64,000 nt of DNA from positions 122,285 to 186,284 of the forward strand of contig NZ_KB894357.1 of NCBI RefSeq assembly GCF_000374425.1, read 5' to 3'. This DNA comes from Acinetobacter tjernbergiae DSM 14971 = CIP 107465. Its GTDB lineage: Bacteria > Pseudomonadota > Gammaproteobacteria > Pseudomonadales > Moraxellaceae. Shown one piece after another: positions 36,312 through 43,491 of the stretch (position 1 is the stretch's first letter; the number at the start of each line of letters is the position of its first letter). Position numbers and translations under genes: made by a program. The notes under the pieces are model-generated. The model searched no databases. It was not told the DNA's origin and worked only from the letters and a program-made list of their open reading frames with translations.

Positions 36312-37361
36312 ATGAAATTGAGTCGTATTGCACTTGCTATGCTTGTTGCTGCTCCTTTAGCTGCTGCTAATGCGGGTGTAACAGTTACTCCATTAATGCT
36401 TGGTTACACATTTCAAGATTCTAAGCACAACAACAGCACTGAAAATTTAACAAACGGTGGTGAGTTACAAGACGATTTATTCGTTGGCGCTGCTCTTGGT
36501 GTTGAATTAACACCATGGTTAGGTTTTGAAGCTGAATATAACCAAGTTAAAGGTGATGTTGATAGCTCTGCTCCAAACTCTGAATACAAGCAACAACAAA
36601 TCAATGGTAACTTCTATGTTACTTCTGATTTAATCACTAAAAATTACGATAGCAAAATTAAGCCTTATGTATTGTTAGGTGCTGGTCACTACAAATACAC
36701 ATTTAGCGATGCTACTGATGCTCAATTAGGTCGTGCTGGTCGTGGTCTGAAAGAAGAAGGTACTTTAGGTAATGCTGGTGCTGGTGTTTTCTGGCGCTTA
36801 AATGATGCTTTATCTCTTCGTACAGAAGCTCGTGGTACTTATAACATCGATGAAGATTTCTGGAACTATACAGCGCTTGCTGGTTTAAATGTGGTTCTTG
36901 GTGGTCATTTGAAACCTGCTGCTCCAGTTGTGGAAGTTGCTCCAGTTGAGCCAACGCCAGTTGCGCCTCAACCACAAGAGTTGACTGAAGACCTTAACAT
37001 GGAACTTCGCGTATTCTTTGATACGAACAAGTCTGACATCAAGCCACAGTACAAGTCTGAAATCGCTAAAGTAGCTGAGAAATTGGCTGAATACCCGAAT
37101 GCGACTGCTCGTATTGAAGGTCACACAGATAACACTGGTCCACGTAAGTTAAACGAACGTTTATCTTTGGCTCGTGCTAACTCTGTTAAATCAGCACTTG
37201 TTAACGAATATAACGTTAACGAATCTCGTTTGACTACTCAAGGTTTTGCTTGGGATCAACCGATTGCTGACAACAAAACTAAAGAAGGTCGTGCTATGAA
37301 CCGTCGCGTATTCGCTGCGATCACTGGTAGCCGTACTGTTCTTGTACAACCTGGTCAATAA
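36312..37361 (+). CDS. ompA: Outer-membrane protein OmpA (Omp38-type porin)
   Basis: 349 residues: signal peptide ([20 protein letters not shown]), an eight-stranded barrel with LGYTFQDS and [11 protein letters not shown], a Pro/Val/Glu linker ([14 protein letters not shown]) and a C-terminal OmpA domain ([42 protein letters not shown]) that binds diaminopimelate in peptidoglycan. It is the main porin and envelope tether of Acinetobacter and is linked to adhesion and immune interaction. Codon use is strongly biased (GCT, GGT, CGT), as for highly expressed genes. A perfect GGAGG ribosome-binding site and a strong terminator frame it. Confidence 0.96.
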   Translation: MKLSRIALAMLVAAPLAAANAGVTVTPLMLGYTFQDSKHNNSTENLTNGGELQDDLFVGAALGVELTPWLGFEAEYNQVKGDVDSSAPNSEYKQQQINGNFYVTSDLITKNYDSKIKPYVLLGAGHYKYTFSDATDAQLGRAGRGLKEEGTLGNAGAGVFWRLNDALSLRTEARGTYNIDEDFWNYTALAGLNVVLGGHLKPAAPVVEVAPVEPTPVAPQPQELTEDLNMELRVFFDTNKSDIKPQYKSEIAKVAEKLAEYPNATARIEGHTDNTGPRKLNERLSLARANSVKSALVNEYNVNESRLTTQGFAWDQPIADNKTKEGRAMNRRVFAAITGSRTVLVQPGQ

Positions 37362-37390
37362 GCTCAGTAATTTGAGTTTTTGAACTGAAT

Positions 37391-37422
37391 AAAAAAAGCG
37401 ACTTGTAAAAGTCGCTTTTTTT
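37391..37422 (+). terminator. Intrinsic terminator after ompA
   Basis: AAAAAAGCGACT, loop TGTAA, AGTCGCTTTTTTT. It has a stable GC-containing stem followed by seven T. Confidence 0.92.
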
Positions 37423-37506
37423 ATATGAATGATTTGAATATATAAACATTTTGATTACTCCTGAAAAATCATATGATGTATATGTTTAATTGGTATTGGC
37501 TATAGA

Positions 37507-37665
37507 TTACCAAAGCTCTTTTTTAAGTTGCTGTTTAGCATTTTGTCTTTCACGACGATGCTGTGCTCTAGGTTTTTCTGTTTCATGAACTCCTCCCCTT
37601 TGTAGTAAAGGGGAGAGAGCAACAGGGTTACGGACTTTGATTTTAGGCATTGCTTTAAGTTTCAT
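37507..37665 (-). CDS. Small basic protein in operon with rtcB
   Basis: A 52-codon minus-strand frame. The ATG at 37665 lies 4 bp after the rtcB stop, with AAGG eight bases upstream (AAAAGGTTAAATAG). It begins KLKAMPKIKVRNPVALSP and continues LLQRGGVHETEKPRAQHRR, with a highly basic C-terminus (RERQNAKQQLKKELW). An internal start at Met6 is also possible. The RNPVA and GGVH segments look like a conserved small-protein family in proteobacteria, but I cannot name it. A CTCCCCTTT/AAAGGGGAG hairpin lies inside the coding sequence. The basic composition suggests RNA or ribosome contact, which would suit an RtcB partner; that is inference. Confidence 0.65.
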   Translation of the reverse strand: MKLKAMPKIKVRNPVALSPLLQRGGVHETEKPRAQHRRERQNAKQQLKKELW

Positions 37666-37669
37666 CTAT

Positions 37670-38875
37670 TTAACCTTTTATACATAGAACTTGTTTAAGG
37701 GTGTGCACGATTTCGATTAAATCTGATTGGTTTGCCATGACTTGATCAATATCTTTATATGCACTTGGTATTTCGTCAATTACACCACTGTCTTTACGGC
37801 ATTCAATACCTTGGGTCTGCTGAATCAAATCCTCTTGACCAAAGAGTAATTTGGCTTTACTACGGCTCATTTTTCGTCCTGCACCATGTGAACATGAGCA
37901 AAAGGATTCGGGATTGGCTTTGCCTCTCACGATATAAGAGCGTGCCCCCATTGAGCCAGGAATAATTCCAAGTTCATCCAAACCTGCTCGAATTGCACCT
38001 TTACGTGTGATCAGAAGGTCTTCACCAAAATGATTTTCTCGACTGACATAATTGTGGTGGCAATTAATTGCTTCTTTGGTCATTTGAAAGGGGGGAAGCA
38101 GAGGGCGAATAGCCTCTAAAATCAAGCGCATCATTTCACGCCGATTTTCAAAAGCGTATTCTTGTGCCCATTCAACTGCTTCAACATAGTCATCAAAGCT
38201 ATTTGAACCTTCAGCAAAATAGCTCAAATCTTTATCTGGCACATGTCCAAAACGGTGTTGAGCTTCTTTCTTTGCCAATTCAATAAAATAAGTCCCAATT
38301 ACATTGCCTAAGCCGCGGCTGCCTGAATGGAGCATGACCCAAACATCTTGGTTTTCATCAAGGCAGAGTTCGATAAAGTGATTGCCACCGCCTAAGGTAC
38401 CCAGTTGTTTTTGCCATGTTGCATCAAATTTTCGCAGCATCCGAACCAGTCCAGAATGCTTTTTGATGATGGGTTGCAAGCGTTTTTCCAGTGGAATAAT
38501 ACTTGAGGCTTTCGCCTTAATTTGTTTATGTAACTCAAAACCTACAGGGACTTTACGTTCAATTGCATGACGTAAAGGTGCGAGATTATCTGGCAACTGT
38601 GATGCTTTGAGATTGAGTCGAATTGCATTCATGCCGCAACCAATATCAACACCGACAGCAGCAGGAATAATGGCATGTTTGGTTGGAATGACGCTGCCTA
38701 CGGTCGCACCTTTACCGACATGTACATCAGGCATCACGGCGATATGTGAATAAACGAATTGCAGTTGTGCCATTTTTTTTAGCTGTTCAATGCTTTCGCT
38801 ATCAATATCAGTCGTGAAAATTTTCACTGGAACGCCATATTCAGCATCAGCATTAAGTATTTTTTGTATGCCCAT
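37670..38875 (-). CDS. rtcB: RtcB-family RNA ligase
   Basis: 401 residues. Conserved metal and GMP-binding motifs: DVHVGKGATVGSV, AVGVDIGCGMNAIRL, GGGNHFIELC, MLHSGSRGLGN, CHHNYVSRENHFGEDLL, and the nucleotidyl-accepting His in CSHGAGRKMSRSKA. RtcB joins 2',3'-cyclic phosphate and 5'-OH RNA ends with GTP and Mn2+ and repairs cleaved tRNA or rRNA. The length is near E. coli RtcB (408). rtcA and rtcR are not adjacent. It is preceded by a structured leader with an intrinsic terminator and followed by a small basic protein gene. Confidence 0.93.
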   Translation of the reverse strand: MGIQKILNADAEYGVPVKIFTTDIDSESIEQLKKMAQLQFVYSHIAVMPDVHVGKGATVGSVIPTKHAIIPAAVGVDIGCGMNAIRLNLKASQLPDNLAPLRHAIERKVPVGFELHKQIKAKASSIIPLEKRLQPIIKKHSGLVRMLRKFDATWQKQLGTLGGGNHFIELCLDENQDVWVMLHSGSRGLGNVIGTYFIELAKKEAQHRFGHVPDKDLSYFAEGSNSFDDYVEAVEWAQEYAFENRREMMRLILEAIRPLLPPFQMTKEAINCHHNYVSRENHFGEDLLITRKGAIRAGLDELGIIPGSMGARSYIVRGKANPESFCSCSHGAGRKMSRSKAKLLFGQEDLIQQTQGIECRKDSGVIDEIPSAYKDIDQVMANQSDLIEIVHTLKQVLCIKG

Positions 38876-38916
38876 TTTCTTTTCTCGGGTATTTTAATAT
38901 TGCGTCCGAATAGGCA

Positions 38917-38942
38917 TAAAAAAACCTAGCGAATGCTAGGTT
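38917..38942 (-). terminator. Intrinsic terminator inside the rtcB leader (candidate attenuator)
   Basis: On the minus strand AACCTAGC (38942-38935), loop ATTC, GCTAGGTT (38930-38923) is followed by TTTTTTT. It stops about 40 bp before the rtcB start on the same strand, so transcription must read through it or start after it. The nearest upstream promoter-like pair is at 39087-39114. A 7-bp alternative pairing (38930-38936 with 38950-38956) would use its loop and closing pair. Confidence 0.82.
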
Positions 38943-38954
38943 AAATAGAGCATT

Positions 38955-38989
38955 CGGACAAGTGATGATTGGATTTGTACACTTGTCCG
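38955..38989 (-). promoter_or_regulatory. 10-bp hairpin in the rtcB leader RNA
   Basis: CGGACAAGTG (38955-38964) and CACTTGTCCG (38980-38989) are perfectly complementary around a 15-base loop. Its last two bases overlap the sequence CGAATGC that can pair with GCATTCG of the terminator, so this stem and the alternative pairing compete partly. Two smaller hairpins lie near the leader's start (39064-39084: GCAGCT/AGCTGC). Confidence 0.78.
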
Positions 38990-39009
38990 TGAGTCGACAG
39001 TGCCAAACC

Positions 39010-39039
39010 TTAAGTTGTTGTTCCTTGTAGTGCTGGCAT
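39010..39039 (-). CDS. Nine-codon leader ORF upstream of rtcB
   Basis: ATG at 39039 follows AGGAGG (39053-39048) with an 8-base gap, an ideal ribosome-binding site. It encodes MPALQGTTT, then TAA. Three consecutive threonine codons end the peptide. It sits directly before the 10-bp hairpin and terminator on the same strand, as leader peptides do. Another ATG at 39047 touches the AGGAGG with no spacer and is a poor start. Confidence 0.55.
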   Translation of the reverse strand: MPALQGTTT

Positions 39040-39086
39040 GATGTCATCCTCCTATATAATAGTGCAGCTGAAAATATGAGCTGCTG

Positions 39087-39114
39087 ATTTTACTGATATT
39101 TGCCTTAGGGTCAA
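39087..39114 (-). promoter_or_regulatory. Promoter candidate for the rtcB leader
   Basis: On the minus strand TTGACC (39114-39109), 16-bp spacer, TAAAAT (39092-39087), close to the sigma-70 consensus. The predicted start near 39080 lies 17 bp past lysP's stop codon region and about 200 bp upstream of rtcB. Confidence 0.5.
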
Positions 39115-39130
39115 GTGAATTTTTGGCTTT

Positions 39131-40588
39131 TTATTCGCCTTCTTTCACATTCATATCCTGATACGCAATCAATTTGGTTTTGTACTTCCATTTATAACCC
39201 AACCAAATCACTAGAAATAATGGGATACTGATATAAGTTGAAACTAAGCCTAACCAGTCAATTTTTCCACCTAAAATCGCCTGATAGTTTTGACCTAAAA
39301 TAATGATTGAACACAGAATAAAGGCAAACCACGGCGCAAATGGGAAAAACTTGGCACGGTAAGCCAAATCTTCTAATTTATAACCTTGAGCAATATAACC
39401 TTTACGGAAACGGTAATGTGAAATTGCAATTCCTAACCAAACGATAAAACCACACATACCTGACATGTTAAGTAACCAGTTAAACACCTGTTTCTCACCG
39501 ATAAAGGTGGTCAAAAAACATAATGCAGCAACGGCAGTGGTTGCATAGAGTGCATTCATGGGTACGCCACGACCATCAAGTTTTGAGAACCATTTAGGCG
39601 CTCGTCCTTCTTTTGCCATATCAAACAGCATACGTGTCGATGAGTACATCCCAGAGTTACCCGCAGATAAAATTGCACTCAGAATAACGGCATTCATCAA
39701 GCTTGCAGCAAAGGCAAAGCCTGCTTTTTCATACAGTAAGGTAAATGGTGAGAGTGCAATATCTTCACTTTGTGCAGCTTTTAATAGCAGTGGATCATCA
39801 TAGCTGACCAATGTACCAATGATAAAAATACACAAGATATAGAACAGTAAAATACGCCAGAAGATTTGTTTAATGGCTAAAGGAATGGTCTTTTTCGGAT
39901 CTTTAGATTCACCTGCCGCAACACCGACCATCTCAGTCCCTTGGAAGGAGAAACCTGCAATCATGGCAACACCGATGAGGGCTTGTAAGCCACCTACAAA
40001 CGGCGCATCTTTATAATGCCAATGTTGAAAAGTTGAGACATTGGGTGTCATCATGATTTTAGCAATCATCCAGATACCGATGATGATAAACACAATGATT
40101 GCAATTACTTTAATCAAAGAAAATAAGAATTCACTTTCACCAAAGCCTTTTACCGTCAACGCATTAATCGCAAAAATAATGGCGAGGAAGATTGCACTCC
40201 AGTAAAACCCAGGAATATCTGGGAACCAGAATTTCATGATGAACTGAACTGCGACCAATTCAAAAGCAACGGTGATTGCCCAGTTATACCAATAGTTCCA
40301 GCCTAAGGCGAAACCAAAACCATCTTCGACATAACGACTGCCATAGGTGAAGAATGCACCTGAGGTTGGATTATGTGTTGCTAACTCACCGAGACTGGTC
40401 ATCAAGAAATAGATCATGATCCCGATGAGAGCATAGGCCAATAATGCACCACCAGGACCGGCTGTTGCGATTGTTGAACCTGAAGCAAGGAATAAGCCTG
40501 TACCAATTGATCCGCCAATGGCAATCATATTCAGGTGACGTGCTCCGAGCTGACGCTGAAGGTGTTGAGGAGCAGATGTATCGCTCAT
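39131..40588 (-). CDS. lysP: Lysine-specific permease
   Basis: A 485-residue amino acid-polyamine-organocation transporter with about twelve helices. The N-terminal GGSIGTGLFLASG is the APC substrate-binding motif. The central FQGTEMVGVAAGESKDP and the later ILSAGNSGMYSSTRMLF follow LysP as I recall it, as does the C-terminal IDWLGLVSTYISIPLFLVIW. It imports lysine with protons and in enterobacteria also acts as the CadC sensor. It appears to be a single gene, and the MITE-like element lies directly upstream of its start. Confidence 0.85.
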   Translation of the reverse strand: MSDTSAPQHLQRQLGARHLNMIAIGGSIGTGLFLASGSTIATAGPGGALLAYALIGIMIYFLMTSLGELATHNPTSGAFFTYGSRYVEDGFGFALGWNYWYNWAITVAFELVAVQFIMKFWFPDIPGFYWSAIFLAIIFAINALTVKGFGESEFLFSLIKVIAIIVFIIIGIWMIAKIMMTPNVSTFQHWHYKDAPFVGGLQALIGVAMIAGFSFQGTEMVGVAAGESKDPKKTIPLAIKQIFWRILLFYILCIFIIGTLVSYDDPLLLKAAQSEDIALSPFTLLYEKAGFAFAASLMNAVILSAILSAGNSGMYSSTRMLFDMAKEGRAPKWFSKLDGRGVPMNALYATTAVAALCFLTTFIGEKQVFNWLLNMSGMCGFIVWLGIAISHYRFRKGYIAQGYKLEDLAYRAKFFPFAPWFAFILCSIIILGQNYQAILGGKIDWLGLVSTYISIPLFLVIWLGYKWKYKTKLIAYQDMNVKEGE

Positions 40589-40609
40589 AAAAATTCCTTA
40601 AACTGTATA

Positions 40610-40878
40610 AGGGTCTGTTGACACTTTATATCTGGGTTGCGTTATAGGCTGAAATTTCATCAATCAAGGCATGAAACGAAAGTAATAGCGACTCTATTAC
40701 TAAGTTTCATAACGAAGAGTGAGGGAATTTCAACCATAACCCTTCGGGGGCAGGAATATTTTTTGCCGCTATAGCGTTATGGCTGACTCATTTAGAATCA
40801 CTAAATTTCATCAATCATGCCTTATACCGCCTAAAAATATTCTCTGCCGCAACCATAGATAAAGTATCAGCTGACCCT
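40610..40878. mobile_element. MITE-like element with imperfect 31-bp terminal inverted repeats
   Basis: Left end 40610-40640 (AGGGTCTGTTGACACTTTAT, then ATCTGGGTTGCG) and right end 40848-40878 read on the minus strand (AGGGTCAGCTGATACTTTAT, then CTATGGTTGCG) match at about 25 of 31 positions. Inside are a long hairpin (ATGAAAC..AGTAATAG / CTATTACT..GTTTCAT, 40671-40711), CGCTATAGCG, a direct repeat AAATTTCATCAATCA and an inverted repeat of GGCAG-x-AATATTTTT. No ORF for a transposase exists and no target duplication is recognisable. A non-autonomous element or its remnant is the best explanation. Confidence 0.55.
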
Positions 40879-41892
40879 GTTTGCACAGGCATATAACACT
40901 TTGAATCCCTGTTGATCTGCCTTCACAAGACATTGACCAAAGCTTTGCTCAATCAGAGGCGGATAATTTAGAAAACGATTCGCCACGATCCATAGTTCAC
41001 CTGAACTTTTCAGATGCTTTTTCGCCAATTGGCAGAGTTCTTCACTTGCATCGTAATTGGTATGAATGCCTTGATGAAAAGGTGGATTACTCACGATGGC
41101 ATCTAAATCTTTAGGTGCATCAACAAAACCAGTGACAGGCTGTAGATGTAGCTGTGCTAAGTTCAGATCATTTTTTTGAAAAGTGAACTCAGTTGACCGT
41201 AATGCAAATGCATCAACATCAAGTGCAAAAATGTGCTGGTTTGGATTGAGTTTGGCTAAATAAGCACTAATAATCCCAGCACCGCAACCAAAGTCGGCAA
41301 TCTTACCTGATTTTACTTGGCTCAGGTAAGGGAGCAGCACAGCTGTTCCGACATCTAAATGATCTTGACTAAATACACCTGGTAAAGCACAGATTTCTAA
41401 CTGTTGTTGATTGACTTGCACAATATAGTTTTTTAACCAATGGTCAAGTGGTTTGTGTATTTCTGTCTTTTCAATTTTCATGTGCCAAAATTGGCAGTGA
41501 CGTGCGCTATCAATTTTGAAAGCTTTGCCATATTGCAGCAGTTGTTTTGCAGCACGTTCAACACCGCCTTTTTTTTCACCCACTAAAAATACGCTTTGAC
41601 CTAGTGTTAACTGGCTAACCACGACATGTAGAATATAGTTCAATAGTTCTTTAGATTTGGGAACGAAAATAACGACCTGATCAAAACTTGCTTGTGGAAA
41701 CTCCACCGAAAAATGTGAGTTTATACCAGCACTTTGAAAACTTTGATGATCAGCATAACTCCAAGTCCAGACAGAGGCTTGCACTTGGCTAGGTAAATTT
41801 TTGGCGAGTTGATCGTTAGGCGCATTAATCAGTAAAACTTGCCCATTTAAATAATCTTGTTGTCGTATAACAACTTCACTACGTGGATCCAT
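40867..41892 (-). CDS. rsmC: 16S rRNA guanine-N2 methyltransferase, RsmC-like
   Basis: 341 residues, duplicated methyltransferase layout. A degenerate N-terminal copy is followed by the active SAM domain: [27 protein letters not shown] and the catalytic NPPFHQG. RsmC methylates G1207 of 16S rRNA in the assembled 30S subunit. Length fits E. coli RsmC (343). The final codons (…NRVS, TGA) lie within the right terminal repeat of the MITE-like element, so the native C-terminus may have been slightly altered. It is followed by that element and then lysP. Confidence 0.87.
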   Translation of the reverse strand: MDPRSEVVIRQQDYLNGQVLLINAPNDQLAKNLPSQVQASVWTWSYADHQSFQSAGINSHFSVEFPQASFDQVVIFVPKSKELLNYILHVVVSQLTLGQSVFLVGEKKGGVERAAKQLLQYGKAFKIDSARHCQFWHMKIEKTEIHKPLDHWLKNYIVQVNQQQLEICALPGVFSQDHLDVGTAVLLPYLSQVKSGKIADFGCGAGIISAYLAKLNPNQHIFALDVDAFALRSTEFTFQKNDLNLAQLHLQPVTGFVDAPKDLDAIVSNPPFHQGIHTNYDASEELCQLAKKHLKSSGELWIVANRFLNYPPLIEQSFGQCLVKADQQGFKVLYACANRVS

Positions 41893-41954
41893 TTTGATCT
41901 CTCATCAAAAACAAAGCCCAGTGGTGAAACTGGGCAATTACGATGGTTAAAAGA

Positions 41955-43313
41955 CTATTTTTGCGTTTCAGGTAAAACAACATTTAAAATCAATGCAGCA
42001 ATACCTCCTGTTGCAACACCTGAGCTGAAAATGTTTTTGAATAATTCAGGAAGATGCTCAAGAATTTGTGGTACTTGAGCCACACCTAAACCCAATGCAA
42101 GTGAAATTGCAATAATTAGCAAAGCACGACGATCTAAATGGATACTTGAAAGAATATTAATTCCAGATGCAGCCACCGCACCAAACATCACCATTACCGC
42201 ACCACCCAGTACCGCTTGAGGAACAGCCTGAATCACGGCAGCAACAGCAGGGAAGAGACCTAAAATAATCAGCAAGACCGCAATCCATATCCCGACATAA
42301 CGACTTGCAACACCAGTCAGTTGAATCACACCATTATTTTGTGCAAATACAGAACTTGGGAAGGTATTGAAAATACCCGCTAGCAAAGAGTTTGCACCAT
42401 TTACCAGTACACCACCTTTAATTCGTTGCATCCACACTGGGCCATCGACAGGCTGATTTGAAATCTTACTGGTTGCTGTGACATCACCAATCGCTTCGAG
42501 TGAAGTGACGAGATAGATGAATGCCATTGGAATGAACAAGCTCCAAGAGAAGCTAAGTCCAAAATGCATTGGCGTTGGAATTTGGATTAAAGGCGCATCG
42601 TGCAATACGGAAAAGTTTAAATGACCCATAAAGCCAGCAAGAATATAACCAATCACCAATGCGATTAAAATTGCTGAACTTTTCACCCAAATAATTTGAA
42701 CACGATTCAACAAAATAATGACTGCCAACACTGTACAGGACATGATGAGATTGTCCGTATTGGCAAAAGTATGATCTTGCATGGCCATATAACCGCCTCC
42801 CATGCTAATCAGACCTTCTTTAATCAGTGTTAAACCAATTAATAGAACGACAATTCCTGTAACAAGTGGTGTAATAAGTTGTTTTACCCAAGGTAAAATT
42901 CGAGACACGCCCATTTCAATAAATGAACCTGCAATTACGACACCAAAAATGGCTGCCATCACTTGCTCAACAGGTGTACCTGTCGCAACCATAGCACTAC
43001 CAATACCAATGATTGGACCGATAAAATTAAAACTTGTCCCTTGAACAATGAGCAGTCCTGCACCGAAAGGACCAACTTTTTTACACTGTAAAAAGGTTGC
43101 AATTCCTGAGATGATCAGAGACATCGATAAAATCATATTGGTATCTTCACGAGATACGCCAAGTGCTAAGCAAATGAGTAAGCCAGGAGTGACAATTGGG
43201 ACTAAAATCGCTAAAAGATGTTGTAAAGCAGCTAAAAATGCGATGAACGGTTTTGGACGATCATTTAGTCCGTAGACGAGATCAAGCTGTTGTTGATGTT
43301 GAGAATTCGACAT
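41955..43313 (-). CDS. xanP: Xanthine permease, NCS2 family
   Basis: 452 residues, about fourteen helices. Family signatures are LLICLALGVSREDTN, FGAGLLIVQGTSFNFIGP and the NCS2 motif FAQNNGVIQLTGVASRYVG. The sequence follows E. coli XanP closely from LIYRLEDRP-like start (LVYGLNDRPK) to the C-terminal SSGVATGGIAALILN. It imports xanthine (perhaps other purines) with protons. There is no purine-catabolic gene beside it. The start ATG 43313 is divergent from typA with a 178-bp gap. Confidence 0.85.
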   Translation of the reverse strand: MSNSQHQQQLDLVYGLNDRPKPFIAFLAALQHLLAILVPIVTPGLLICLALGVSREDTNMILSMSLIISGIATFLQCKKVGPFGAGLLIVQGTSFNFIGPIIGIGSAMVATGTPVEQVMAAIFGVVIAGSFIEMGVSRILPWVKQLITPLVTGIVVLLIGLTLIKEGLISMGGGYMAMQDHTFANTDNLIMSCTVLAVIILLNRVQIIWVKSSAILIALVIGYILAGFMGHLNFSVLHDAPLIQIPTPMHFGLSFSWSLFIPMAFIYLVTSLEAIGDVTATSKISNQPVDGPVWMQRIKGGVLVNGANSLLAGIFNTFPSSVFAQNNGVIQLTGVASRYVGIWIAVLLIILGLFPAVAAVIQAVPQAVLGGAVMVMFGAVAASGINILSSIHLDRRALLIIAISLALGLGVAQVPQILEHLPELFKNIFSSGVATGGIAALILNVVLPETQK

Positions 43314-43452
43314 GGGAGTATAAGAAAAGCGATAAGCAATAGTGGAATATTCTAATAGAGTTAGCCTGCTTTACCAACGATTCTGTGACAGTTCGTCAGA
43401 AAAAAAGTGCTCTGTCAATAAACTGTCACTACTAAAGTTTAGTATTTTTCTG

Positions 43453-43458
43453 TATAAT
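43453..43458 (+). promoter_or_regulatory. -10 element of the typA promoter
   Basis: A perfect TATAAT 33 bp before the typA ATG. The matching -35 region about 17 bp upstream is weak (TACTAA). Confidence 0.6.
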
Positions 43459-43491
43459 TTGCCCTCAAATTTAAAGCGTATCGAATTTTAC

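Noticed and set aside
38853..39047. 64-codon minus-strand frame covering the rtcB leader
   Set aside because: Its ATG touches the AGGAGG with no spacer, and the frame runs through the terminator hairpin and into rtcB. The 9-codon ORF at 39039 has proper spacing and explains the ribosome-binding site better.
43342..43491. N-terminal extension of TypA
   Set aside because: It would cross the TATAAT promoter element, and the TypA family N-terminus starts at 43492.
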